Shown here: in pieces, positions 36,659 to 45,323 of the stretch
How positions within the stretch are numbered: the first letter of the stretch is position 1
Layout: every line of letters begins with the position of its first letter
Source: an uncultured Eubacteriales bacterium
Lineage (GTDB): Bacteria > Bacillota > Clostridia > Monoglobales > Monoglobaceae
Length of the DNA stretch: 64,000 bases
NCBI GenBank assembly: GCA_948468535.1
Contig: CAOKIL010000002.1
Coordinates: 1-64,000, forward strand
Direction of reading: 5' to 3'
Notes under the pieces: model-generated
Database searches by the model: none
Seen by the model: only the letters and a program-made list of their open reading frames with translations
What the model was told of the DNA's origin: nothing
Position numbers and translations under genes: made by a program

Positions 36659-37531
36659 ATGCAGGAACTGATTAAAAAAGCTAATATACTTGTTGAGGCT
36701 CTGCCATACATACAAAAGCTGTACGGAAAGACAGTTGTTATAAAGTACGGCGGAAACGCAATGATAAGTGACGATCTGAAAAATAAGGTAATGGAGGATA
36801 TTACTCTTCTAAAATTCATCGGACTTCATCCGATTTTGATTCACGGCGGCGGACCTGATATTTCAAAAGCGCTGACACAGTTTGGAATTCAAAGCGAGTT
36901 CGTAAACGGGCTTAGAGTAACAGATGAGGACACTATGCGCGTGGCTCAGATGGTTCTTATCGGAAAAACTAATAAAGAAATCGTTTCACTTATTACTACC
37001 AAAGGCGGAAAGGCCATCGGTATTTCAGGAATAGACGGAAGATTCATAAAATGCGAAAAACAATCTACCGAGGTAAACGGCAAAACAGTAGATCTTGGTT
37101 ATGTAGGTAAGATTAAAAGTATTGACGAAAAGTTAATACAGTTCCTGTCAAATGACGATTACATCCCTGTTATCGCTCCAATAGGCGTTGACAAAGACGG
37201 ACAGAGCTATAATATAAACGCAGATACAGTTGCCGGAGCGGTTGCTGCGGCGCTCAAAGCCGAAAAGCTAATGCTGCTCACCGACACTCCGGGGATAAAA
37301 AGCTCACCCGATGCTGACGATATTATCTACGAAATCAATCAAAAAGAGATTTATAACATGATTGAAGCAGGAACTATTGCCGGCGGAATGATACCCAAAG
37401 TTAAAGGCGGGCTTGACGCGCTTAATGGCGGAGTTAAAAACGTACATATCATTGACGGACGTATTCCGCACTGTCTGCTGCTTGAAATCTTCACCGACAG
37501 CGGTATCGGAACAATGATTACACAAGATTAA
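36659..37531 (+). CDS. argB: Acetylglutamate kinase
   Basis: 290 residues. It phosphorylates N-acetylglutamate. The start is ATG with AAAGGAG upstream. Amino-acid-kinase fold motifs: [10 protein letters not shown] (ATP phosphates), [33 protein letters not shown] and a C-terminal GGMIPKV. The N-terminal helix before VVIKYGG resembles arginine-inhibited hexameric enzymes, so feedback control by arginine is possible. It ends directly against the convergent L,D-transpeptidase-like gene, with no intervening base and no terminator. Confidence 0.96.
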   Translation: MQELIKKANILVEALPYIQKLYGKTVVIKYGGNAMISDDLKNKVMEDITLLKFIGLHPILIHGGGPDISKALTQFGIQSEFVNGLRVTDEDTMRVAQMVLIGKTNKEIVSLITTKGGKAIGISGIDGRFIKCEKQSTEVNGKTVDLGYVGKIKSIDEKLIQFLSNDDYIPVIAPIGVDKDGQSYNINADTVAGAVAAALKAEKLMLLTDTPGIKSSPDADDIIYEINQKEIYNMIEAGTIAGGMIPKVKGGLDALNGGVKNVHIIDGRIPHCLLLEIFTDSGIGTMITQD

Positions 37532-38125
37532 TTATATATCGTCAAGTATGGCGATTATCGGTTTATCATATTCGTTAATCGCCTTTAATATTTCAACCAT
37601 AAACGCCTTATCAACTGCTATGCATCCGCATGTGTGGTCTTTTATTTTATCTTTACAATGCAAAAATATTGCCGAACCTCTACCTGAAACACACTCCTTG
37701 TTATATCCGACTGCAATTCCATAATCATAAAGCCCCGGATAATCAATCATATGCTCACCGCTATTAAAATCCGCGTCAGTCTTTGAAATATCGACAAGCT
37801 TATTATAATACTCTGAATCTACATCGTCCACCCAATACATTGTATCGCTTAGCTTAACATAATCAAGACCTGTACCCGGATTATCATTTATACCAAAAGC
37901 AAAATCCAAATCAAAAACTCCTATCGGAGTTTTTAAGTCGCCTTCTTTCTTATCGCTTGTTATTCCGTTTTTACCCATGATACACGGAGCAATAATCTCG
38001 CGGCTGAATTTATCGTCTTTCTTTTTAAATAAATATAATATTCCGTCACAGGTTTCGCCGCCTATCGGAAGACCCAATATTAATATATCGGCACTGCTTA
38101 TTTTTTTCTGTATACTAAGCTCCAT
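37532..38125 (-). CDS. L,D-transpeptidase (YkuD)-family protein, no signal peptide
   Basis: 197 residues. The middle and end resemble the YkuD fold: GDLKTPIGVFDLDFAFG, then GRGSAIFLHCK and a catalytic-type HTCGCIAVDKAF, where H and the C of CGC match the conserved His and Cys of L,D-transpeptidases. No signal peptide or membrane segment is seen, so it may stay in the cytoplasm or act on something other than peptidoglycan. It shares its 3' boundary with argB without a gap. The family call is moderately secure, the function is not. Confidence 0.75.
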   Translation of the reverse strand: MELSIQKKISSADILILGLPIGGETCDGILYLFKKKDDKFSREIIAPCIMGKNGITSDKKEGDLKTPIGVFDLDFAFGINDNPGTGLDYVKLSDTMYWVDDVDSEYYNKLVDISKTDADFNSGEHMIDYPGLYDYGIAVGYNKECVSGRGSAIFLHCKDKIKDHTCGCIAVDKAFMVEILKAINEYDKPIIAILDDI

Positions 38126-38255
38126 AATATCACCGTCCGTGATATTATATTAGTTTTTATATTTTTTGTTCCTCCGATATTTTCTTATATTGGTCGGCAA
38201 CTTTTTTAAACCTAATTTTTCCTTATTGCTGTTGTAACGGTGTAAGATTAAAAAA

Positions 38256-38284
38256 TTGACAAATTTGATTTTATAATGTATGAT
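38256..38284 (+). promoter_or_regulatory. rsmG promoter
   Basis: TTGACA (38256-38261), 17 nt, TATGAT (38279-38284). The expected first transcribed base is at or within a base or two of the ATG at 38292. No Shine-Dalgarno is visible before any candidate start. Confidence 0.65.
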
Positions 38285-38291
38285 GTTTATC

Positions 38292-39005
38292 ATGAACAAA
38301 CAATTATTTTTAAACGGACTTGAAAAATTAAATATTGCAATCACAAACACACAGATTGAGCAGTTTGAAAAATACTCAACCCTCCTCAAAGAATGGAATG
38401 AAAAAATAAACTTAACCGCTATCACTGACGATGACGGTATTTCCATAAAGCATTTTTTGGACTGTGTTCTTTTGCTGAAGTATATAGATGTTCCTGAAAA
38501 CTCTGCCGTTGCCGATATAGGAACAGGAGCGGGATTTCCCGGACTGCCGGTAAAAATAATACGCAGCGATATATCGTTGTGTCTTGTTGACTCACTGAAC
38601 AAGCGCATAAACTTTCTGAATGAAGTCAAAAAATATCTGGGTCTCAACAACACAAAGTGTATCCACGCACGGGCAGAGGAGCTTGCCAAAAAACACGAAT
38701 ATCGTGAAAGTTTTGACATGTGTTTTTCAAGAGCCGTGGCAAACATGACTGTTTTATGCGAATACTGTCTGCCATTCATACGCGTCGGCGGAACATTCGT
38801 TGCCTTAAAATCTTCAGGAATAGAGGAAGAAGTTAATGAATCTCTGTCTATGATAGGAAATCTTGGCGGAAAAGTCAGAGAAATAATTTCTGCGCCGCTG
38901 CCGGAAAGTGATATAACACGGAATTTGGTTGTTATAGATAAAATAAAAGAAACGCCAAAATCGTTTCCGCGCAGTGCAAAGAGAATAAAACAAAGTCGGA
39001 AGTAA
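38292..39005 (+). CDS. rsmG: 16S rRNA (guanine-527-N7)-methyltransferase
   Basis: 237 residues from ATG 38292; ATGs at 38280 and 38283 overlap the predicted promoter -10. The SAM-binding loop is ADIGTGAGFPGLPVKI, preceded by KINLTAITDDDGISIKHFLDC, both typical of RsmG/GidB. FSRAVANMTVLCEYCLPFI and GGTFVALKS follow. In most Bacillota this gene sits with mnmE-mnmG and parAB; here it stands alone between an L,D-transpeptidase-like gene and two tRNAs. Confidence 0.94.
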   Translation: MNKQLFLNGLEKLNIAITNTQIEQFEKYSTLLKEWNEKINLTAITDDDGISIKHFLDCVLLLKYIDVPENSAVADIGTGAGFPGLPVKIIRSDISLCLVDSLNKRINFLNEVKKYLGLNNTKCIHARAEELAKKHEYRESFDMCFSRAVANMTVLCEYCLPFIRVGGTFVALKSSGIEEEVNESLSMIGNLGGKVREIISAPLPESDITRNLVVIDKIKETPKSFPRSAKRIKQSRK

Positions 39006-39065
39006 GAATATAATTTAAAAAAATTATACTAAATTTAAGATTTTATTGAAATAATAAAAAAGGTA

Positions 39066-39095
39066 TTGACAAATTATAAAAAACTATGATATTAT
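39066..39095 (+). promoter_or_regulatory. Promoter of tRNA-Asp/tRNA-Thr
   Basis: TTGACA (39066-39071), 18 nt, TATTAT (39090-39095), about 18 nt before tRNA-Asp. Confidence 0.75.
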
Positions 39096-39112
39096 TAATA
39101 AGCTGTATATGC

Positions 39113-39189
39113 GGTCCGGTAGTTCAGTTGGTTAGAATGCCAGCCTGTCACGCTGGAGGTCGTGGGTTCGAACCCCATCCGGATCGCCA
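39113..39189 (+). tRNA. tRNA-Asp (anticodon GTC)
   Basis: 77 nt with encoded CCA. Acceptor GGTCCGG pairs with CCGGATC (one G-U), anticodon stem GCCAG?CTGGC-type surrounds CTGTCAC, and the T-loop is TTCGAAC. All arms fold. Confidence 0.96.
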
Positions 39190-39193
39190 TTAC

Positions 39194-39269
39194 GCTGCCT
39201 TAGCTCAGTAGGCAGAGCACTTCCTTGGTAAGGAAGAGGTCGGCGGTTCGACTCCGCTAGGTAGCTCCA
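39194..39269 (+). tRNA. tRNA-Thr (anticodon GGT)
   Basis: 76 nt with encoded CCA, 4 nt after tRNA-Asp. Acceptor GCTGCCT pairs with AGGTAGC, the anticodon arm is CTTCC-TTGGTAA-GGAAG, and the T-loop is TTCGACT. Confidence 0.96.
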
Positions 39270-39270
39270 A

Positions 39271-39306
39271 AAAGAGCCATTTACTTTTGTAAGTGGCTCT
39301 TTTTTA
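39271..39306 (+). terminator. tRNA operon terminator
   Basis: AAAGAGCCA...TGGCTCTTT with inner TTAC/GTAA and a T-run, directly after tRNA-Thr. Confidence 0.9.
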
Positions 39307-39370
39307 TTCTCATTTATCTTGATTACTTAGAGGCGAACTGCCGACTGTGACCAAATCTGTTTTAGATTTT

Positions 39371-39613
39371 TCAATTGTTCTCTGTCTTATTAATCGAAAC
39401 AATGTCGGTACGTCCGAGAAGATAATCAATTGAACAGTCAAGATAATCAGCAATTTTAATCAGTTTGTCCACTCTCGGATAATGTCCTGTGGATTGCATT
39501 GACGATAGAGAATTTTTACCTACTCCGCACTCTTTAAGCATAGTTCCTGTTGGAATATTTTTTGATTTCGCAATTGTTTTAATTCTATATGCTAAATCTT
39601 GTGAATTATACAT
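39371..39613 (-). CDS. Small XRE-family helix-turn-helix regulator
   Basis: 80 residues from ATG 39613 (GGATGG upstream). One XRE HTH fills most of it: LAYRIKTIAKSKNIPTGTM, then ECGVGKNSLSSMQSTGHYPR as the recognition part, and LIKIADYLDCSIDYLLGRTD, the usual Cro/C1-type end. Two 14-bp palindromes with CCCTTA half-sites (39651-39664 and 39680-39693) lie upstream and are probably its own operators. It is a single-domain repressor with no recognised partner, next to a candidate type I toxin-antitoxin locus. Confidence 0.85.
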   Translation of the reverse strand: MYNSQDLAYRIKTIAKSKNIPTGTMLKECGVGKNSLSSMQSTGHYPRVDKLIKIADYLDCSIDYLLGRTDIVSINKTENN

Positions 39614-39650
39614 AAAAACACCATCCATATTTTGTGCATATATACAAAAT

Positions 39651-39693
39651 CCCTTATTTAAGGGAAATATATTGATATTCCCTTATATAAGGG
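39651..39693. promoter_or_regulatory. Paired palindromic operators upstream of the XRE gene
   Basis: CCCTTATTTAAGGG (39651-39664) and CCCTTATATAAGGG (39680-39693), centres 29 bp apart. They share CCCTTA/TAAGGG arms and differ only in the central base pair, as expected for two sites of one dimeric repressor. Confidence 0.7.
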
Positions 39694-39705
39694 ATATAAT
39701 GTAAT

Positions 39706-39933
39706 CAAGTTATAGATTTATAACTTGAAAGCAAAAAATGTTGCAATGTAAAGCATAATATTATTTCTGCTTTAATTGATAATTTGTTATTAAATTATTT
39801 CAGCAAAATTATTATATAACAATTTACAAAAACTTGCAATAGTTTTTGTAAATGTTCCATTGCTGCGACACAAATTTCATTACGGTATGCTTATCAGGGC
39901 ATTGCTAAAGGCTCCGCGTGGCGGAGCCTTTAG
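39706..39933. repeat. Run of stem-loops in a gene-free stretch
   Basis: Four consecutive inverted repeats: CAAGTTATA/TATAACTTG (39706-39727); TTGTTAT/ATAACAA (39784-39822); a perfect 13-bp stem with arm ATTTACAAAAACT and 6-nt loop (39822-39853); and a perfect 13-bp GC-rich stem with arm CTAAAGGCTCCGC and loop GTG (39905-39933). None is followed by a T-run. No gene is supported between the XRE operators and the candidate toxin transcript. Confidence 0.6.
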
Positions 39934-39990
39934 ACTGTCAAAAACATTCCTAAAATTTACGTTAACCATTCTTTTGTACAAACATATAAA

Positions 39991-40019
39991 TTGACAAATA
40001 TTTAATATCATGATATAAT
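39991..40019 (+). promoter_or_regulatory. Promoter of candidate type I toxin mRNA
   Basis: Exact consensus TTGACA-17-TATAAT (39991-39996 and 40014-40019). Confidence 0.8.
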
Positions 40020-40083
40020 TTTAACTGTAGCAATTGGAGTAGCGGCGGTTGTTTCCGACACCTACCGAAATGGGGTGTTTTAT

Positions 40084-40146
40084 ATGGAGTATGTTATATC
40101 TTTTGCACTTGTTGTAATGATAATAATTGCTTACATAGAGAAATAG
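40084..40146 (+). CDS. 20-residue hydrophobic peptide, candidate type I (holin-like) toxin
   Basis: The frame opens at ATG 40084 and encodes MEYVISFALVV followed by MIIIAYIEK: one membrane segment and a charged tail, like small Fst/TxpA/holin-like toxins though shorter than most. A consensus promoter gives an mRNA starting near 40026. The weak ribosome site GGGGTG is inside a hairpin (ACACC at 40058-40062 with GGTGT at about 40074-40078), a common way to hold toxin translation low. A convergent structured RNA overlaps its 3' end. Toxicity is inferred only; the ORF is too short to score by homology. Confidence 0.5.
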   Translation: MEYVISFALVVMIIIAYIEK

Positions 40147-40269
40147 CCGCCTATCTCCGGGAAAGATAAACGGCTTTAACTTTTTTATAGCACTTAGCTT
40201 TTGCGGAAACAACTAAAGCTATTTCACGCTGTGCCACTCGTTTTATAGAATGAGTGGCTTTTTATTTCT
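40140..40269 (-). ncRNA. Candidate antitoxin RNA, copy A
   Basis: On the minus strand TTGACA (40304-40299), 17 nt, TAATAT (40281-40276) predicts a start near 40269. The RNA has a 5' hairpin GCCACTC/GAGTGGC, then ACAGCG, AAATAGC and GTTGTTTCCGC, and ends in terminator AGCCG...CGGCT followed by ATTTCT. The terminator region overlaps the end of the 20-residue peptide gene, so the two RNAs are convergent. A second copy at 47733-47855 shares these blocks in the same order with compensating changes in both stems. Confidence 0.65.
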
Positions 40270-40323
40270 ATAATTATATTATCATACATGCAAGATTATG
40301 TCAAGAAAAACATATACACAATA

Positions 40324-40917
40324 TCACTGCTTCATTAAAGGTCTTAATCTTTTATACAAAATAAATGTCAGAAGACTTATGATAACGCCTTTGCAGAAAT
40401 TATACGGTGTAACACTAAGCAAAATCAGCTTAAACTCATTGTCAAGCACAGGAGATACTTTTCTTCCCATTTCAACTATCACTTCCATAGGAATATTCAT
40501 TATTGAAGTATAAAACGGAAATACAATAAAGTAATTCGATAGGATTCCCACCAGAGAAAAACAAATTGTTCCCGCAAGCATTCCGATGAAAGCAGTTTTT
40601 CTCGACTTGCTGTGCTTATATATTATACCGGCAGGAACCACCAATGCACAACCGAGCAAAAAGTTTGAAAGCTCCCCAACCCCCATTGTTGTTGTAGTGA
40701 ACAAGTGCAGCAGGTTCTTCATTAATTCAACAAATACTCCTGCAACAGGTCCGAATGTAAATGCACATATAAGCGCGGGCAAATCCGAAAAGTCAAATTT
40801 TATAAACGACGGCAAAATCGGCAGCCCAAATTCAAGCAGCATAAGTATAAATGCAACCGCCGAACATACTGCAACAGATACCAACATTCGTATATTAAAT
40901 TTATTGTTATTATTCAT
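40324..40917 (-). CDS. ECF transporter S component, riboflavin type (RibU-like)
   Basis: 197 residues from ATG 40917; GAGG lies 9 nt upstream, and earlier in-frame ATG/TTG codons crowd or contain it. Six hydrophobic segments are seen. The first helix region MLVSVAVCSAVAFILMLLEF, then LPSFIKFDFSDLPALICAF and FGPVAGVFVELMKNLLHLF, are the conserved RibU blocks. It would bind riboflavin and work with EcfA/EcfT modules encoded elsewhere. It follows polC by about 40 nt with no FMN riboswitch between them, so it may be read from the polC transcript. Confidence 0.88.
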   Translation of the reverse strand: MNNNNKFNIRMLVSVAVCSAVAFILMLLEFGLPILPSFIKFDFSDLPALICAFTFGPVAGVFVELMKNLLHLFTTTTMGVGELSNFLLGCALVVPAGIIYKHSKSRKTAFIGMLAGTICFSLVGILSNYFIVFPFYTSIMNIPMEVIVEMGRKVSPVLDNEFKLILLSVTPYNFCKGVIISLLTFILYKRLRPLMKQ

Positions 40918-40957
40918 ATTCATCTTCCTCAAAAATATTTATATATTAATCAATCAT

Positions 40958-43900
40958 CTAAAACGAAATCTGTGAACTGTCAGGCAGTGCATCAAGAACT
41001 CCGTTTTCGGACAATACCTCAACAACCGTTTTTGTTATTCCGGCACGATTTTTCAAGTCCTCTTTAGACATGAACTCGCCGTCTTTTCTCGCCTCTGCAA
41101 TCGCCTCGGCAGCATTTGTTCCGACGCCTGCAAACGCATTGAGCGGCGGAATGATTTTTCCGTCCTTTTTGCTGAACTTATAAGGATGACTGTCATACAA
41201 ATCTGCAGTGCCGAACTCAAATCCTCTCTCATACATTTCAAGACAAATTTCAAGGATTGTAAACAGGCTCTTTTCGTTTGCCGTTGCACCATTGCCTTTG
41301 AGTTTGATTTTTTTCATCTCAGCGCGTACAGTATCTTTACCCTTTGACATAATTGCCGCATCGAACAAGTCAGCTCTTACGGTAAAATACGCCATATAAA
41401 ATTCTATCGGATAATGCACCTTAAAATACGCGATTCTGAGCGCCATCATTACATAAGCGGCAGCATGAGCCTTCGGGAACATATACTTTATTTTCTTACA
41501 TGAGTTTATATACCAATCAGGCACATTGTTTTCACGCATCGCCTTTTCAAAGTCCTCCGGCATTCCCTCTTTTGCAGCGCGGCCTTTTCTGACAAATTCC
41601 ATTATTTTAAATGCCATGCTCGGTTCAAGTCCGTGATGAATCAAATATACCATTATATCATCACGAAGTCCGATAACTTCAGACAATGTTGCCGTCTTGT
41701 TCCTTACCAAATCCTGTGCATTATTAAGCCAAACATCAGTACCGTGTGACAAACCTGATATAATTAGAAGTTCGACAAACGTTGTCGGCTTTGTTTCAAC
41801 AAGCATGCCTCTTACAAAATTTGTTCCAAACTCAGGTACGCCGAATGTTCCGACTTCACTATCTATTTGTTCCGGCTTAATTCCCAGAGCCTCAGTTCCG
41901 CTGAACAGACTCATTGTCTCTTTATCATCAAGAGGGATTTTAAGCGCGTCTATACCGGTCAAATCCTCAAGCATTCTAATAGTAGAAGGGTCATCATGTC
42001 CGAGAATATCAAGCTTTAGCAGATTATCATGTATTGAATGGAAATCAAAATGCGTGGTTATTATATCGCTGTCCTTCTTGTCCGCAGGATGCTGAACCGG
42101 TGTGAAGTCATGAATATTCATCGTCTTTGGACACACGATAATTCCGCCCGGATGCTGACCTGTCGTACGTTTTACGTCAACCATGCCTTTTGAAATACGT
42201 TTGAGTTCCGCATCAGGAGCTTGGATTTCCTTAGCCTCATAATACTTTCTGGCAAACATAATAGCTGTTTTGTCTGCAATAGTACCTATAGTTCCTGCTT
42301 TGAATACATATTCTTCACCGAACAGCTCGCCGACATATTTATGTGCCGTTGCTTGATATTCACCTGAGAAGTTAAGGTCAATATCAGGAACCTTATCACC
42401 CTTGAATCCCAAAAAAGTTTCAAACGGAATCGTGATACCGTCTTTGTGCAGCGGTGCGCCACACTTTGGACAATTTTTATCATCCATATCCACTCCGGTC
42501 GGATACTCGCCGTTATTATAAAATTCGCTGTATTTACATTCCGGACACACATAATGAGGACACAACGCATTAACCTCAGTTATGCCCGATAAAAATGCAA
42601 CAAATGAGGAACCGACACTGCCTCGGCTGCCAACCAGATACCCAGCCTCGTTTGATTTCTTTACCAGCTTATGCGCTATCATATACATAACAGAATAACC
42701 GTACTTTACAATACAGTCAAGTTCTCTTTCCATACGTTCCCGAACGATTTCAGGCAGTTCATCACCATAAATCTCATGAGCTTTTTTTTGACACATATCA
42801 ACAAGGTCCTGCTCACAGTTTTCAATTGTCGGAGGATATGAACCGTCCTTGACCGGCTGTATATCCTCAACCATATCAGCAATTTCAACAGTGTTGTCAA
42901 TAACTATCTCTTCCGCTCTGTCACCGAGATAGCTGAACTCATCAAGCATTTCCTGTGTTGTTCTGAGATACAGCGGAGCCTGATTGTCGGCATCCTCAAA
43001 TCCCTGTCCGCCCATAAGAACACGGCGATACATTTCGTCCTTTGGATCCATAAAATGCACATCACATGTCGCAACCGTTTTTCTGTTTACACTATCGCCA
43101 AGTGCAACGATACGCTTGTTAATATCTATGAGTTCATCATCACCGCTGACCTGACCGCTTCGCTTCATAAAAGCATTATTTCCAAGCGGCTGGATTTCAA
43201 GATAATCATAAAACTTTGCTATCTCTTTAAGTTCATCATCCGATTTTTTTGCAATAATAGCCCTGTACAGCTCGCCCGATTCGCAGGCAGAACCGACTAT
43301 AATCCCTTCACGGTATTTATGCAGCAAGCTCTTTGGTATACCGGGACGTCTGTAGAAATAATCCAAATTAGATTTTGAAATTAGCTTATACAGATTTTTA
43401 AGACCCACATAATTTTGTGCCAAAAGTATAATATGATACTTACGCTCTTTTATAATTGGGTCGTCCTTATCGGGAATCTTTATATTGTCTTCAAGTTCGA
43501 CAGCTTCATACCAGTCGGTCATCTCCAGCATTTTTATAAAGCAGCGTGCCGTTGCCTCTGCATCGTCTGATGCTCTGTGATGATTTTCAAGACTTACGCC
43601 GAGTCTGTCGCAAACCAAATTCAGCTTATGCTGCTTTTCATTCGGGAACAGCGTCCTTGACATAGTAAGTGTATCCATGACATTATTGCCAAAATACAAT
43701 CCCTCACGCTTGGCATTTGCATAAATGAAGCTTGTATCAAATTTTGCATTATGCGCTACCAAAACCGCATCGCCGCAAAACTTTTTGAACCTCGGCAGAA
43801 CTTCTTTAATAGTCGGCATATTTTCGACCATCTCATTTGTAATACCTGTCAGTTCGGTTATTTCAGCGCTGATTTCCTTTTCAGGATTAACAAGCTGCGA

Positions 43901-45223
43901 GAACTTATCCACTATAAGTCCGTCACGGATTTTAACTGCGCCGAATTCAGTAATCCTCTCACTGTCAGGGCTTAAACCGGTAGTTTCAAGGTCAAACACA
44001 ACATATGTACCGCTTTTTATCTCACGAATTCGATTCAGTTCTTTTGAATCAATATCATCAATTAGATAGCCTTCCATTCCGTAAATCATCTTGAAATCTT
44101 TAACGCCCTTAGCCGCCTTTCTTGCATCAGGAAATCCCTGTGCAACGCCATGATCTGTTATTGCCATAGCCGGGTGACCCCAGTATGCGGCACGGCTGAC
44201 TAAATCTCCGATTGATGTAACACCGTCCATTGCGCTCATCTTTGTGTGCATATGCAGTTCAACGCGCTTTCTTGGGTATGTATCACGGCGCACCTCAGGA
44301 GCCGGAAGCAGTACTGCAGAATTCACTTTTACCACAAACTTTTTGGCATAATCATCATATTCATATGAACCCGATACTCTCAGACGATTTCCGTCTTTAG
44401 CCATACTCACGAGGTTTTTCATCTTGTCTGCTGCACCAAAACTGCGGCATGAAGTTGCCCATTCATCATCGCCTATAGAAAAATTAACGGCTGTGTTTGA
44501 GCGGTTTCCCCTCACTATATCACGGCTTTCACAGTCAAAAATCTCCCCTTCTATAATGCAATTTTTAACTTCTTCGTTAAGATTTATTATCGGCATAGGT
44601 TCACCATCTATCGGCTTGCCGAAACGGCTTGCCGCCTTTTGTACAGACGGCTCTGCGCTCTCGTTTGTTCTTTTTGGCTGTTCGTTCATTGCTATTTGAG
44701 CAAGCTGATTTTCTATCTCTGCCTGCCGTTTTAAATATTCTTCTTTATCGGTTACTTTTTTAGTAAGATTAACAACAGCATTAAACCCGAATCCAAACTC
44801 AGTGTGTTTTTGAATATACTGCGTAAAACCCATCCTATCCAGGCTTGCTGTATTTCCGTCAATATTTTCTATATTAATTATATTATCTTTTATCGAGCAC
44901 TGCGCTTCAGACAAGAATACTCTTGCCGAGTCGTGAAACGCCTTAAACATCTCAACAATATACTTTATATAATCGTCAGAAACCGGAATGTTAGGATATT
45001 TTACAAATATCTCAAAATCATTCAAGTCATACTTTTCTTTTGTCATATTAACAAAATCTTTGGTTTTTGAAATCGGCAGATATCCACTACCTTCAAGATA
45101 TAAATCTATTGACTTTTTATAAGTATTTATATTACATGATAATATTTTATATTCTTCAAGCGTTTTGGCATAGCCTTCCATAACGCTTACCTTATCAAAT
45201 ATATCAAGTATACTCGGTGTCAT
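40958..45223 (-). CDS. polC: DNA polymerase III alpha subunit, PolC type
   Basis: 1421 residues, the Gram-positive replicative polymerase with its own proofreading. Order: N-terminal domains; an OB fold (about 230-320); a PHP domain split around the exonuclease (ELHMHTKMSAMDG, then AITDHGVAQGFPDA); a DEDDh exonuclease with VFDLETTGLSPDSERITEFG, HNAKFD and HRASDDAEAT; the polymerase core with GSRGSVGSSFVAFLSGITEV and PDIDLNFSGEYQ; and a C-terminal helix-hairpin-helix part. A four-cysteine zinc segment (CPECKY ... CPKCGA) lies before the active site. ispG is directly upstream, a remnant of the dxr-rseP-ispG-polC string. Confidence 0.97.
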   Translation of the reverse strand: MTPSILDIFDKVSVMEGYAKTLEEYKILSCNINTYKKSIDLYLEGSGYLPISKTKDFVNMTKEKYDLNDFEIFVKYPNIPVSDDYIKYIVEMFKAFHDSARVFLSEAQCSIKDNIINIENIDGNTASLDRMGFTQYIQKHTEFGFGFNAVVNLTKKVTDKEEYLKRQAEIENQLAQIAMNEQPKRTNESAEPSVQKAASRFGKPIDGEPMPIINLNEEVKNCIIEGEIFDCESRDIVRGNRSNTAVNFSIGDDEWATSCRSFGAADKMKNLVSMAKDGNRLRVSGSYEYDDYAKKFVVKVNSAVLLPAPEVRRDTYPRKRVELHMHTKMSAMDGVTSIGDLVSRAAYWGHPAMAITDHGVAQGFPDARKAAKGVKDFKMIYGMEGYLIDDIDSKELNRIREIKSGTYVVFDLETTGLSPDSERITEFGAVKIRDGLIVDKFSQLVNPEKEISAEITELTGITNEMVENMPTIKEVLPRFKKFCGDAVLVAHNAKFDTSFIYANAKREGLYFGNNVMDTLTMSRTLFPNEKQHKLNLVCDRLGVSLENHHRASDDAEATARCFIKMLEMTDWYEAVELEDNIKIPDKDDPIIKERKYHIILLAQNYVGLKNLYKLISKSNLDYFYRRPGIPKSLLHKYREGIIVGSACESGELYRAIIAKKSDDELKEIAKFYDYLEIQPLGNNAFMKRSGQVSGDDELIDINKRIVALGDSVNRKTVATCDVHFMDPKDEMYRRVLMGGQGFEDADNQAPLYLRTTQEMLDEFSYLGDRAEEIVIDNTVEIADMVEDIQPVKDGSYPPTIENCEQDLVDMCQKKAHEIYGDELPEIVRERMERELDCIVKYGYSVMYMIAHKLVKKSNEAGYLVGSRGSVGSSFVAFLSGITEVNALCPHYVCPECKYSEFYNNGEYPTGVDMDDKNCPKCGAPLHKDGITIPFETFLGFKGDKVPDIDLNFSGEYQATAHKYVGELFGEEYVFKAGTIGTIADKTAIMFARKYYEAKEIQAPDAELKRISKGMVDVKRTTGQHPGGIIVCPKTMNIHDFTPVQHPADKKDSDIITTHFDFHSIHDNLLKLDILGHDDPSTIRMLEDLTGIDALKIPLDDKETMSLFSGTEALGIKPEQIDSEVGTFGVPEFGTNFVRGMLVETKPTTFVELLIISGLSHGTDVWLNNAQDLVRNKTATLSEVIGLRDDIMVYLIHHGLEPSMAFKIMEFVRKGRAAKEGMPEDFEKAMRENNVPDWYINSCKKIKYMFPKAHAAAYVMMALRIAYFKVHYPIEFYMAYFTVRADLFDAAIMSKGKDTVRAEMKKIKLKGNGATANEKSLFTILEICLEMYERGFEFGTADLYDSHPYKFSKKDGKIIPPLNAFAGVGTNAAEAIAEARKDGEFMSKEDLKNRAGITKTVVEVLSENGVLDALPDSSQISF

Positions 45224-45323
45224 AATATCATCTCTTTTCTTAGCTTTGACAAAAATAAAATACGGAACCTGAAAATATCTAAGATTTATACTTTAAATTC
45301 TCATGTTCCGCAGTTTAAAATCT

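Noticed and set aside
40918-40957. FMN riboswitch before the RibU-like gene
   Set aside because: The gap to polC is about 40 nt and contains no RFN-type sequence.
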